From Streptomyces finlayi (GTDB lineage Bacteria; Actinomycetota; Actinomycetes; Streptomycetales; Streptomycetaceae), in the NCBI RefSeq assembly GCF_014216315.1, contig NZ_CP045702.1, forward strand, positions 3,224,001 to 3,288,000: 64,000 bases of DNA. The letters run 5' to 3'. Of the stretch, positions 40,442-48,391 are shown in pieces (within the stretch, counting starts at the first letter, position 1; each line of letters begins with the position of its first letter). The translations under genes were made by a program, and so were the position numbers. The notes beneath the pieces were generated by a model that ran no database searches, was not told the origin of the DNA, and saw only the letters and a list, made by a program, of their open reading frames with translations.

Positions 40442-40686
40442 CCACAGATCTCTACTGGTTCAAGAGCAGCTACAGCGGCGAGAACAGCGGCAACTGCATC
40501 GAGGTGGCCCTCGCCTGGTCCAAGTCGAGCTACAGCGGCAACCAGGGCGGCGACTGCGTCGAGGTTGCCGCCTGCCCCCACACCGTCCACGTCCGCGACT
40601 CCAAGGACCTCGCCGTCCCCTCCCTCGCACTCTCCCCCGACGCCTGGGCGTCCTTCGTCGGATTCGCGGCCGTCGCGACGGAGTGA
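40438..40686 (+). CDS. DUF397 protein with duplicated motif
   Basis: 82 aa. The WFKSSYSGENSGNCIEVA motif is followed by WSKSSYSGNQGGDCVEVA, i.e. two DUF397 cores in tandem, then VHVRDSKD and DAWASFVGF. DUF397 proteins act with the adjacent XRE regulator (possible antagonist/toxin pair). Overlaps the XRE stop by 4. Confidence 0.88.
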   Translation: MTTDLYWFKSSYSGENSGNCIEVALAWSKSSYSGNQGGDCVEVAACPHTVHVRDSKDLAVPSLALSPDAWASFVGFAAVATE

Positions 40687-40715
40687 CGTGTTCACGGCCA
40701 AGTCGTTAGCCGACC

Positions 40716-41147
40716 ATGAACAAGACCACCGCCGCTGTCGCGGCCGTTCTCCTCGGCATCGGCCTGGCCGGTACGTCCCACGCCGCCGCCCCCTTCCCCG
40801 CCTCCACGTCCGCACCCTCCTCCGGCACACAGTTCGCCGTCGAGGAGTTCGACATGACTCTCTCCGTCACCGGGTCCGGGAGGACCTGGGCACGCGCCGT
40901 CGTGCTCACCTGCCCCGCCGCCGATACCGACCGTCACTCCGACTCCGCGGCGGCCTGCGCCGAGCTGGTCGAGGCGGGCGGGGAACTCGACGCGCTGCCC
41001 GGCGATTCCCACGGGTGCACGAGGGAGTTCGACCCGGTCACCGCATGGGCTGACGGCACCTACCGGGGCCGCCCCGTGCACTGGAGCAAGACCTACCCCA
41101 ACGCCTGCGCGCTGGACTCCGCGACCGGGACCGTCTTCCGCTTCTGA
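40716..41147 (+). CDS. Streptomyces subtilisin inhibitor (SSI) family protease inhibitor
   Basis: 143-aa secreted inhibitor. Signal peptide about 1-24 (ends SHAAA), then SSI domain. Four conserved cysteines: VVLTCPAAD, AAACAELVEAGG, GCTREFDPVTA, PNACALD. The reactive-site loop lies in the DSHGCTREF region (P1 near the Cys/Thr-Arg). SSI inhibits extracellular serine proteases. ATG 40716. Confidence 0.9.
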   Translation: MNKTTAAVAAVLLGIGLAGTSHAAAPFPASTSAPSSGTQFAVEEFDMTLSVTGSGRTWARAVVLTCPAADTDRHSDSAAACAELVEAGGELDALPGDSHGCTREFDPVTAWADGTYRGRPVHWSKTYPNACALDSATGTVFRF

Positions 41148-41165
41148 CGGCAGACAGAAGACACC

Positions 41166-41235
41166 GGACGGCGGACGGCGGACGGCGGACGGCGGACGGC
41201 GGACGGCGGACAGCGGACAGCGGACAGCGGACAGC
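41166..41235. repeat. 7-bp tandem array, 10 copies
   Basis: Six copies of GGACGGC followed by four of GGACAGC, 70 bp, directly after the SSI stop. The two variants are grouped, which indicates stepwise slippage expansion of a mutated unit. Confidence 0.95.
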
Positions 41236-41252
41236 GCAACGGGGCCCGCTCC

Positions 41253-41744
41253 TCAGCGCCCCGCCAACCGCTCCCCGCACTCGGCGCAGAACTTCGGCGC
41301 CGTTCCCTCCGCCACCCGGCCGCACCCCGGGCAGACCCGGTCCAGCAGACAGGGAGCCTCCCCGCCCTCGGTCGTGACCGGAGCCGGAGCCGCGATCGAC
41401 ATACCCGGCCGGCGCCGGTGCACCGTCAGGTACGACAACCCCTCCGGCCCCGCCGCCAGGGCACGGCGGGACGTACGCGGCAGCCAGGTCACCGCACTCG
41501 GGGTGAGGTCGAGGGCGGCGTCCGGTCCCGTCGTCAGACGGCCTGAGCCCGCGAGGACGACCAGGAGGACGTCCAGGGTGTTCTCCTGGTGCTCGCCCAC
41601 CTCCGCACCGGCCGGAAGGTGCACCAAATTGGCGTCCAACTCGCGCCCCTGCTCGGACAGTCGCCACAGGGAGCCTCGGTCGCCCGGGGTGAGGGAGGCG
41701 AGTACGTCGTCGAGTACGGCCAGTACGTGCGGGGTCGCGTTCAC
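41253..41744 (-). CDS. cupin-fold protein with C-terminal zinc ribbon
   Basis: 163 aa. Cupin core about 25-115 (LVHLPAGAEVGEHQENTLDVLLVVLAGSGRL; His/Glu ligands partly present), then a ribbon with CPGCG and CAECG near 143-158. GTG 41744 is preferred over GTG 41768: a TAGCCT (minus strand) ends about seven bases before it, giving a leaderless start. Ligand unknown. Confidence 0.7.
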   Translation of the reverse strand: MNATPHVLAVLDDVLASLTPGDRGSLWRLSEQGRELDANLVHLPAGAEVGEHQENTLDVLLVVLAGSGRLTTGPDAALDLTPSAVTWLPRTSRRALAAGPEGLSYLTVHRRRPGMSIAAPAPVTTEGGEAPCLLDRVCPGCGRVAEGTAPKFCAECGERLAGR

Positions 41745-41815
41745 GGCGTCCAGGCTACGCCGGGTCACCGGAAAGAGGTTGCCGTGCCCCGGACCCTCCC
41801 GGATGATCGCTTGCC

Positions 41816-42586
41816 GTGGACACCACCGAACATCCTCGCCCTGTCGCTCTGATCACCGGCGTGGGCCGCACCGTCGGCATCGGGGCCGGGATCGCCCGGC
41901 GGCTGGCCGCCTCGGGCTGGGACGTCGCCTTCACCTACTGGACGCCGTACGACAAGCGCATGACGTGGGGCGCCGAGGAGGGCGCCCCGGAAGCCGTATC
42001 CGCCGCACTCGGCGCCTCCGGGGCACGGTCCACCTCCATCGAGGCGGACCTCTCGGACCCCGACGCCCCGTCCAGGATCTTCGACGAGGCGGAACGCCGC
42101 CTCGGCCCCGTCACGGCTCTCGTGCTCTGTCACGCCGAATCCGTCGACTCCGGGCTGCTGGACACCACCGTCGAGAGCTTCGACCGGCACTTCGCGGTCA
42201 ACGCCCGCGCCACCTGGCTGCTGATCCGCGAGTACGGGCTCCGCTTCCGTGCCGCCGCCGGGACCGGCCGTATCGTCGCCCTCACCAGTGACCACACCGT
42301 CGGCAATCTTCCCTACGGGGCGAGCAAGGGCGCACTGGACCGGATCACTCAGGCCGCCGCACACGAGCTCGCCCATCTGGGGGTCACCGCGAACGTCATC
42401 AACCCCGGCCCGGTGGACACCGGATGGATGTCGGAGGAGATCGGGGATGCCTGCCGCGCCGCGACACCGCTCGGCCGCCTGGGCACCCCTCAGGACACCG
42501 CCCACCTGGTGGCGTTCCTGTGCTCCCCACAAGGGCAGTGGATCAACGGTCAGTTGCTGAAGAGCAACGGCGGCTCCGCCTCCTGA
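41816..42586 (+). CDS. short-chain dehydrogenase/reductase
   Basis: 256 aa, NAD(P)-dependent. Cofactor motif TGVGRTVGIGAGIA (14-27), catalytic Ser in VALTSDH, YGASKGALD (Tyr/Lys) near 161-169. The NNAG block is CHAES. The C-terminus INGQLLKSNGGSAS is typical for SDR of the FabG-like group. GTG 41816, divergent from the cupin. Confidence 0.85.
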   Translation: MDTTEHPRPVALITGVGRTVGIGAGIARRLAASGWDVAFTYWTPYDKRMTWGAEEGAPEAVSAALGASGARSTSIEADLSDPDAPSRIFDEAERRLGPVTALVLCHAESVDSGLLDTTVESFDRHFAVNARATWLLIREYGLRFRAAAGTGRIVALTSDHTVGNLPYGASKGALDRITQAAAHELAHLGVTANVINPGPVDTGWMSEEIGDACRAATPLGRLGTPQDTAHLVAFLCSPQGQWINGQLLKSNGGSAS

Positions 42587-42851
42587 CGCGGAGATCCTGG
42601 CGGCCAGGCGGAATCCACCGCGGAGCCACGCGGAGCCACGCGGAACCACGAGGAACCCAGCCGGACTCCGCTGAACTCCGTGGAACGACACGGCCGTTCG
42701 GGTCGTTGCCGAATCGCAAGTCGTCGTGACGTCCCTCGGTTTGGGTGAGCGTCTACCTTTGCCCTTGGCCAGTGCTCCGCCCCGGGGGTGAAGGCCATCC
42801 TCGCCCCGGAGCCGCGCGGCGGCGGACTTCCCTGCGGCTCCAGGGCGAGGA

Positions 42852-42949
42852 TCAGGCGGGTCGCTGCTGCTGTTCGATGTACTGCTTGACGACGGTCAAC
42901 GGTGCGCCGCCGCAGGACCCGGCGAAGTATGAGCCGGACCAGAAGTGGC
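42852..42949 (-). pseudogene. IS200/IS605 TnpA C-terminal remnant
   Basis: HFWSGSYFAGSCGGAPLTVVK then QYIEQQQRPA-stop (42852) is the C-terminal signature of IS200-type Y1 transposases. Upstream of HFWSG no transposase sequence remains; the catalytic HUH and Tyr are lost. A dead end fragment. Confidence 0.8.
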
Positions 42950-42950
42950 G

Positions 42951-43084
42951 AGGTGTGCGCCTCGCTGAGGGACATCCTGGGCAGCGAGGTCTGGGAGAAC
43001 CTCTACAGGAAGAACCTCTCCCCGCTCACCGGCCGCGAGAACCCGCCCGGCCTGCCGGACCTGACCGAATGCAAGGGCCACTGA
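42951..43084 (+). pseudogene. 3' fragment of an unidentified gene
   Basis: CASLRDILGSEVWENLYRKN and LSPLTGRENPPGLPDLTECKGH-stop (43082-43084) read as a compact natural C-terminus, but its beginning runs directly into the IS200 remnant, so the 5' part was probably removed. I do not recognise the family. The stop is 2 bp before the prolyl aminopeptidase ATG, suggesting it once headed that operon. Confidence 0.4.
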
Positions 43085-43086
43085 TC

Positions 43087-44061
43087 ATGAAGCACCGGAA
43101 GCACGAGAAGTACCCGCCCGTCGAGCCGTACGACCACGGAATGCTCGACGTCGGCGACGGCAACCTCGTGTACTGGGAGGTCTGCGGCAACCCCGCGGGG
43201 AAGCCCGCTCTCGTCGTCCACGGCGGCCCGGGTTCGGGGTGCGGCACCCGGGCCCGGCAGCTCTTCGACCCGGAGCGCTACCGGGTCGTCCTCTTCGACC
43301 AGCGCAACTGCGGGCGTTCCACCCCGCACGCGAGCGACCCGGGCGCCGACATGCGGCACAACACCACCGGCCGGCTGATCGCCGACATGGAGCGCCTGCG
43401 CACCCGCCTCGGGATCGACAGGTGGCTGCTGTACGGGGGTTCCTGGGGCTCCACGCTGATCCTGGCGTACGCCGAGCAGTACCCGGAGCGCGTCTCGGAG
43501 ATCGTGATCCCGGCGGTGACCACGACCCGGCGCAGCGAGATCGACTGGCTGTACCGGGGTGTGGGTGCGATCTTCCCGGAGGGCTGGGACCTGTTCCGGG
43601 CGGGCGTACCGGAGGCGGAGGGCCCCGGCGACCTCGTCGCCGCGTACGCCCGCCGGATGGAGAGCCCCGACCCTGCCGTACGGGCACGGGCGACGGCGGA
43701 CTGGTGCGCCTGGGAGGACGCGGTGCTCTCCCAGGAGACGTACGTGGGCCCCTCCCCGTACAGCGGGCGCCCGGACCGGGCGCAGGAGGCGTTCGTGCGG
43801 ATCTGTGCCCACTACTTCGCCCACGCCGCCTGGCTGGAGGAGGGACAGCTGATCCGCGACGCGGGCCGGCTGGCCGGCATCCCCGGTGTCCTGATCCACG
43901 GCCGCTTCGATCTGGGCGGCCCGCTGGTCACGGCCTGGGAGCTGTCCAGGGCCTGGCCGGACGCCGAGCTGACGGTCATCGACGACGCGGGCCACCTGGG
44001 CGGTCCCGCGACCACCCGGGCGGTGCTGTCGGCGCTGGACCGCTTCGCGGCGCGCGGCTGA
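43087..44061 (+). CDS. pip: prolyl aminopeptidase
   Basis: 324-aa alpha/beta hydrolase (peptidase S33) releasing N-terminal Pro. Oxyanion HGGPGSGC near 45, catalytic Ser in GGSWGSTLILAY (near 119), Asp in HGRFDLGGP (near 271) and His in DDAGHLGG (near 300). Normal family length. ATG 43087. A few intergenic bases separate it from the upstream fragment; no own promoter was evident. Confidence 0.9.
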   Translation: MKHRKHEKYPPVEPYDHGMLDVGDGNLVYWEVCGNPAGKPALVVHGGPGSGCGTRARQLFDPERYRVVLFDQRNCGRSTPHASDPGADMRHNTTGRLIADMERLRTRLGIDRWLLYGGSWGSTLILAYAEQYPERVSEIVIPAVTTTRRSEIDWLYRGVGAIFPEGWDLFRAGVPEAEGPGDLVAAYARRMESPDPAVRARATADWCAWEDAVLSQETYVGPSPYSGRPDRAQEAFVRICAHYFAHAAWLEEGQLIRDAGRLAGIPGVLIHGRFDLGGPLVTAWELSRAWPDAELTVIDDAGHLGGPATTRAVLSALDRFAARG

Positions 44062-44170
44062 GCGCTGAGCTCGGCGCGGCCCTTCACGGTGTCCGTCATG
44101 GCGCGGTGTCCCGTCCACCGTTCCTGGTGCCGATGCCGGCAAGGACCGGGGCGGAGGACCGCCCCCTTGC

Positions 44171-44186
44171 TTCGAGCGCGCTCGAA
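44171..44186. promoter_or_regulatory. 16-bp palindrome upstream of the aldo/keto reductase
   Basis: TTCGAGCGCGCTCGAA is a perfect palindrome ending 18 bases before ATG 44205. Likely an operator for a regulator encoded elsewhere; no regulator gene is adjacent. Confidence 0.55.
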
Positions 44187-44204
44187 GGCGTTGGCTTGGG
44201 CGTC

Positions 44205-45200
44205 ATGAAGTACACGCAGCTCGGACGCACGGGACTCAAGGTCAGCCGACTCGTCCTCGGGACGATGAACTTCGGACCGCAGACCAACGAGTCCGACAGC
44301 CACGCGATCATGGACTCCGCCCTGGAGGCGGGAGTCAATTTCTTCGACACCGCGAACGTCTACGGGTGGGGCGAGAACAAGGGGCGCACCGAGGAGATCC
44401 TCGGCACCTGGTTCGCCGAGGGCGGTGACCGTCGCGACAAGGTCGTCCTCGCCACCAAGGTGTACGGCAACATGGCCGCCGACGGTGATGCCTGGCCGAA
44501 CCACGACAAGCTCTCCGCGCTCAACATCCGCCGGTCCGTCGAGGCGAGCCTCAAGCGGCTCCAGACGGACCACATCGACCTGTACCAGTTCCACCACATC
44601 GACCGGCAGACCCCGGTCGAGGAGATCTGGCAGGCCATCGACGTACTGATCCAGCAGGGCAAGATCCTCTACGCGGGCTCGTCCAACTTCCCCGGGTGGG
44701 GCATCGCCCAGGCGAACGAGACGGCCAGGAGGCTCGGTTCGTACGGTCTGGTCAGCGAGCAGTGCATCTACAACCTGATGCAGCGCGACGCCGAGATGGA
44801 GGTCATTCCGGCCTCGCAGGCGTACGGCCTCGGTGTCATCCCGTGGTCGCCGCTGCACGGCGGACTGCTCGGCGGGGCGCTCCGCAAGGAGCGCGAGGGC
44901 GGCGGTGCCCGGTCCACCTCGGGCCGTTCCGGCGAGGCGCTGGCCGACCCGAAGGTGCGGGCACAGATCCAGGCGTACGAGGACCTGCTCGACAAGCACG
45001 GTCTGGAGCCCGGCGAGGTGGGTCTGGCCTGGCTGCTGACCCGGCCGGGGGTCACCGGGCCGATCACCGGTCCGCGCACGCAGGAGCAGCTCGACTCGGC
45101 TCTGCGCGCGATCGAGCTGGAGCTTCCGGACGAGGTGCTGACGTCGCTGGAAGAGATCTTCCCGGGCCCGGGGCCGTCCCCGGAGAACTTCGCCTGGTAG
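44205..45200 (+). CDS. aldo/keto reductase
   Basis: 331-aa NADPH-dependent oxidoreductase. Active-site tetrad: Asp in FFDTANVYGWG with Tyr near 56, Lys in VLATKVYG near 87, His in YQFHHIDR near 128. C-terminal cofactor segment GVTGPITGPRTQEQLDSAL. Substrate not predictable. ATG 44205, behind a palindromic operator. Confidence 0.9.
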   Translation: MKYTQLGRTGLKVSRLVLGTMNFGPQTNESDSHAIMDSALEAGVNFFDTANVYGWGENKGRTEEILGTWFAEGGDRRDKVVLATKVYGNMAADGDAWPNHDKLSALNIRRSVEASLKRLQTDHIDLYQFHHIDRQTPVEEIWQAIDVLIQQGKILYAGSSNFPGWGIAQANETARRLGSYGLVSEQCIYNLMQRDAEMEVIPASQAYGLGVIPWSPLHGGLLGGALRKEREGGGARSTSGRSGEALADPKVRAQIQAYEDLLDKHGLEPGEVGLAWLLTRPGVTGPITGPRTQEQLDSALRAIELELPDEVLTSLEEIFPGPGPSPENFAW

Positions 45201-45243
45201 TCGGTTCAGCCGGCGCGGCCGGCAGCCGGTGCGGCCGTCGTCG

Positions 45244-45333
45244 TCATGCTCCGACGGCGGCCGCCACGGCGACGACGACGAACATGAGCACGAGCACGGC
45301 GGCCATGATGCGGTTTCTGGTCTTGGGGTCCAC
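45244..45333 (-). CDS. 29-aa single-TM membrane peptide
   Basis: GTG 45333: V-DPKTRNRIMAAVLVLMFV then VVAVAAAVGA-stop at 45244. Short basic head and one TM helix, the pattern of small hydrophobic membrane proteins. TACGCT (minus strand) lies a few bases upstream of the start, so the mRNA would be leaderless. Too short for ordinary gene calling. Function unknown. Confidence 0.5.
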   Translation of the reverse strand: MDPKTRNRIMAAVLVLMFVVVAVAAAVGA

Positions 45334-45355
45334 CCATCGAGCGTAACCGCACCGC

Positions 45356-45919
45356 TCAGCGGCCCAGTGGCCAGGCCCGTACGACCTCGTAGCGCGGCTG
45401 CTCCCCCGGCACCCCGTCCACGGGGAGCCGGCTCCGTACGAGGCTCAGCTCGCCGGCCTCCCAGTGCAGGCCCTCGAAGCCGCCGAGCGCGGCGGTGTAC
45501 GGGGTCAGGTCGACCGGGACCCGGCTGCGGGCGAGCGTCAGGTGCGCGGTGTAGCGGCGGTGCTCCTCCATGGGCACCCCGGACCTGCGGGCGGCGGCGT
45601 CGGCGCGTTCGGCGAGCAGCCGCAGGGTGTCGAGCCCGCCCGCGGCCCCGGCCCAGAGCGCCCGCCCGTCGAACCGTCCGGCCCCGTGGACGCGCAGCGG
45701 GAAGGGGTCGGTGCGGTGGGCGGCGCGCTCCATCCGCCGCTCCAGCTCGGGCAGCAGTTCCTCGTCCACCTCGCCGAGGAAGGCGAGCGTGTAGTGCCAG
45801 CTCTCCCGGGCGGTCCAGCGGAGGTCGACGGCGCCGGGGAGGGCCCGGACGGGGGCGACGGCCCGGTACAGCTCCTCGACGGCCTCGGCGGGCGGCAGGA
45901 CGGCGGCGAACAGTCTCAT
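45356..45919 (-). CDS. thpR: RNA 2',3'-cyclic phosphodiesterase (2H family)
   Basis: 187-aa 2H phosphoesterase/LigT-type protein. Two HxT motifs: HYTLAFLG (His near 42) and HLTLARSR (His near 127), which form the active site. N-terminal MRLFAAVLPP is typical. Hydrolyses 2',3'-cyclic ends of RNA (tRNA) in the family. ATG 45919; located downstream of the MFS terminator. Confidence 0.88.
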   Translation of the reverse strand: MRLFAAVLPPAEAVEELYRAVAPVRALPGAVDLRWTARESWHYTLAFLGEVDEELLPELERRMERAAHRTDPFPLRVHGAGRFDGRALWAGAAGGLDTLRLLAERADAAARRSGVPMEEHRRYTAHLTLARSRVPVDLTPYTAALGGFEGLHWEAGELSLVRSRLPVDGVPGEQPRYEVVRAWPLGR

Positions 45920-45969
45920 GCGCGGAGTCTGGCAGGAAGCCGCGGCGGGTCACGTCTCCGCTCACGCGA

Positions 45970-46013
45970 AAACCGCCCCCTCCCACGGTGGTGCGTGCGG
46001 GAGGGGGCGGTTT
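45970..46013 (-). terminator. strong terminator between MFS and thpR
   Basis: AAACCGCCCCCTCCC (45970-45984) pairs with GGGAGGGGGCGGTTT (45999-46013): a perfect 15-bp stem with flanking A/T tracts on both sides. Stops the MarR-MFS operon before thpR. Confidence 0.85.
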
Positions 46014-46048
46014 CACGTGGCCGGGACGCCGTGGCCGGGACGCCGCGA

Positions 46049-47383
46049 TCAGGCCGCCGTAGCGAGCTGCCTGCGCGGGACGAACCGCACGTGCGGGTGG
46101 CCAGGGCGCAGGTCCACCTTCAGGCGCAGGCCGCCGACGCGGGCCAGGGCGAAGCCCACACCCAGGGCGGCGAGCAGCGAGAACGCGCCGCCGGCCGCCA
46201 TGCCGGTACGCACGCCGTAGGCGTCGCTGATCCAGCCGACGATCGGGGCGCCCACCGGCGTACCCCCGGCGAACACCATCATGTAGAGGCTCATCACCCG
46301 GCCGCGCATCTCCGGGTCGGCGGCCATCTGGACGCTCGTGTTCGCGGTGATGTTCGTCGTCAGGCCGAGCATTCCGATCGGGACGAGCAGCAGCGAGAAC
46401 ATCCAGACGGACGGCGACATCGACGCGGTGATCAGCAGGAGGCCGAACGCGCTGCCCGCGACGACCAGCATCCGCAGCCGTGTGGAGCGGCGGCGCGCGG
46501 CGAGGAGGGCTCCGGCGAGGGAGCCGAGCGCCATCAGGATGTTGAAGAACGAGTACATCCCGGCGCCGCCGTGGAAGATCTCGTCCGCGAAGGCCGTCAG
46601 CCAGATCGGGAAGTTGAAGCCGAACGTGCCGACGAAGCCGACCAGGACGATCGGCCAGATCAGCTCCGGGCGGCCCGAGACGTAGCGCAGGCCCTCCCGC
46701 AGCTGGCCCTTGGCGCGGGGCACCGTCACGGAGGCGTGCATCTCGCTCGCCCGCATCATCAGCAGGCAGACGAGCGGGGCGATGAAGGAGAGTCCGTTGA
46801 ACATGAAGGCCCAGCCGCTGCCGACCGTCGTGATCAGGACACCCGCGACAGCGGGGCCGATCAGCCGGGCGGACTGGAAGTTCGCGGAGTTCAGGCTGAC
46901 CGCGTTGCGCAGCTGCGAGGGGCCGACCATCTCGGAGACGAACGACTGGCGGGCCGGGTTGTCGACCACGGTGACCATGCCGAGCAGGAAGGCGATCAGG
47001 TAGACGTGCCAGACCTCGACGGCCCCGGAGAGGGTGAGGACGGCCAGGGCGATACCGCACAGGCCGAGCATGGCCTGGCTGACGAGCAGGATCTGCTTCT
47101 TCGGGAGGCGGTCGGCGAGGACGCCGCCGTACAGCCCGAAGAGGAGCATCGGGAGGAACTGCAGCGCCGTCGTGATACCGACGGCGGTGGCGGACCCGGT
47201 GAGGCTCAGGACGAGCCAGTCCTGCGTGATGCGGGACATCCAGGTACCGGTGTTGGAGATCGCGGCGCCCGTGGCGAACAGGCGGTAGTTACGGATCTTC
47301 AGCGACGAGAAGGTCCCGCCGGTCTTGCTCTCGTGGGTGGAAGTCGGTGCGGGGGCGGAGTCTGCTCCGGATCCCGTACTCAA
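46049..47383 (-). CDS. MFS transporter (EntS/MFS_3-like)
   Basis: 444 aa, twelve predicted TM helices, with motif A GVLADRLPKKQILLVSQ near 85 and the second-half repeat AGALLAARRRSTRLR near 265. MFS_3/EntS-like exporters often pump siderophores or drugs. TTG 47383 start behind GAGGAGG. The MarR gene lies 90 bp upstream on the same strand, so it is probably MarR-regulated. Confidence 0.85.
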   Translation of the reverse strand: MSTGSGADSAPAPTSTHESKTGGTFSSLKIRNYRLFATGAAISNTGTWMSRITQDWLVLSLTGSATAVGITTALQFLPMLLFGLYGGVLADRLPKKQILLVSQAMLGLCGIALAVLTLSGAVEVWHVYLIAFLLGMVTVVDNPARQSFVSEMVGPSQLRNAVSLNSANFQSARLIGPAVAGVLITTVGSGWAFMFNGLSFIAPLVCLLMMRASEMHASVTVPRAKGQLREGLRYVSGRPELIWPIVLVGFVGTFGFNFPIWLTAFADEIFHGGAGMYSFFNILMALGSLAGALLAARRRSTRLRMLVVAGSAFGLLLITASMSPSVWMFSLLLVPIGMLGLTTNITANTSVQMAADPEMRGRVMSLYMMVFAGGTPVGAPIVGWISDAYGVRTGMAAGGAFSLLAALGVGFALARVGGLRLKVDLRPGHPHVRFVPRRQLATAA

Positions 47384-47473
47384 AAGGGTTCGCCTCCTCG
47401 GGCTTGTACGGCGTTCGTTCTGACGCGGACGTGACAGCGGGCGCTCCGGCGGTGATCCGGTGGCGCCCGTGGG

Positions 47474-47914
47474 TCACAGGTGTGCGAGCTTCTCCAGCAC
47501 GGGCGCGGCGGCCCGCAGCTTCGCCCACTCGTCCTCGTCCAGGCCCTCGACGAGGTGGGTGAGCCAGACGTTCCGCTTGGCGCGGCTCTCTTCGAGCATG
47601 GCTTCCGCCTGCTCGGTCTGGCTGACCCTCTTCTGCCGACGGTCGTCGGGGTGCGGTTCCAGCCGGACCAGTCCCTTGGCCTCCAGCAGCGCGACGATCC
47701 GGGTCATCGACGGAGGCTGTACGTGCTCCTTGCGGGCCAGCTCACCGGGGGTGGCGGAACCGCAGCGGGCGAGGGTGCCGAGCACCGACATTTCGGTGGG
47801 GCTCAGCGACTCGTCGACGCGTTGGTGCTTCAGACGTCGGCTCAGCAGCATCACGGCGGAGCGGAGGGAACTCACGGCGGCGGCACTGTCGCCGTCGTGG
47901 ATCAGGTCAGGCAT
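47474..47914 (-). CDS. MarR-family regulator of the MFS operon
   Basis: 146 aa. Winged helix: LSPTEMSVLGTLARCGSATPGELARKEHVQPPSMTRIVALLEAKGLVRLEPHPDDRRQKRV, with the DxRxxRV-like wing. Probably represses itself and the MFS gene downstream in response to a toxic compound. ATG 47914. Confidence 0.88.
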   Translation of the reverse strand: MPDLIHDGDSAAAVSSLRSAVMLLSRRLKHQRVDESLSPTEMSVLGTLARCGSATPGELARKEHVQPPSMTRIVALLEAKGLVRLEPHPDDRRQKRVSQTEQAEAMLEESRAKRNVWLTHLVEGLDEDEWAKLRAAAPVLEKLAHL

Positions 47915-47919
47915 GTTCG

Positions 47920-47945
47920 TTAGCTTAACTCATTACCTACGCTAA
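47920..47945. promoter_or_regulatory. imperfect inverted repeat, MarR operator candidate
   Basis: TTAGC (47920-47924) and GCTAA (47941-47945) frame a 16-bp AT-rich centre, immediately upstream of the MarR ATG. TACGCT (47937-47942) could serve rightward transcription. Autorepression is the usual mode in MarR loci. Confidence 0.5.
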
Positions 47946-48135
47946 AGACCACCGGGTTGCGCACGGGCGCCCCCGGCCCGTTCGCCGGCCGGCCTCGGGC
48001 CGGCCTCGGGCCCGCCCCGAGCCGCCCCCGCGCCCGCCCTTTGGCCGTACGCAAACAAGAAACGACCACCCGAACGAGTGAGTCGAATTCGGAAAGCGAC
48101 ATGCGCGGCACCTCGGGAACGCAACCCTGCTTCCC

Positions 48136-48351
48136 ATGGGATCGACAGTGCTCAGCCTGCGGATGGACGGTGAGCTGCTCGACCGGCTCCGACAGCACGC
48201 CGCCAGACGGGGAATGAGCGTCCAGGACTACGTGGTCCAGACGCTCGTCCGCGACGATTTCGACGAACGCTTCGAGGCGGCCGTCGACGAGACGGAGAAG
48301 TTCTACGGGGCGGACCCCTGCCACGCGGACCCGGCAGACCGGGTCACGTAG
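48136..48351 (+). CDS. small ribbon-helix-helix-like protein
   Basis: 71 aa. LSLRMDGELLDRLRQHAARRGMSVQDYVVQTLVRDDF (about 6-42) resembles an Arc/CopG RHH fold, with an acidic tail. No toxin gene follows. ATG 48136. The upstream region (47946-48135) carries two ccggcctcggg repeats. Confidence 0.65.
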   Translation: MGSTVLSLRMDGELLDRLRQHAARRGMSVQDYVVQTLVRDDFDERFEAAVDETEKFYGADPCHADPADRVT

Positions 48352-48391
48352 CGGAGATCCGCCCCGTAGGGGTGGAGCAGGAGCGTGCCGG

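Noticed and set aside
42601..42660. GCGGAGCCAC decamer repeat after the SDR gene
   Set aside because: Only two exact and one inexact copies; too little to call a defined element.
47985..48020. Repeated ccggcctcggg before the RHH gene
   Set aside because: Two copies in very GC-rich DNA; likely composition effect.
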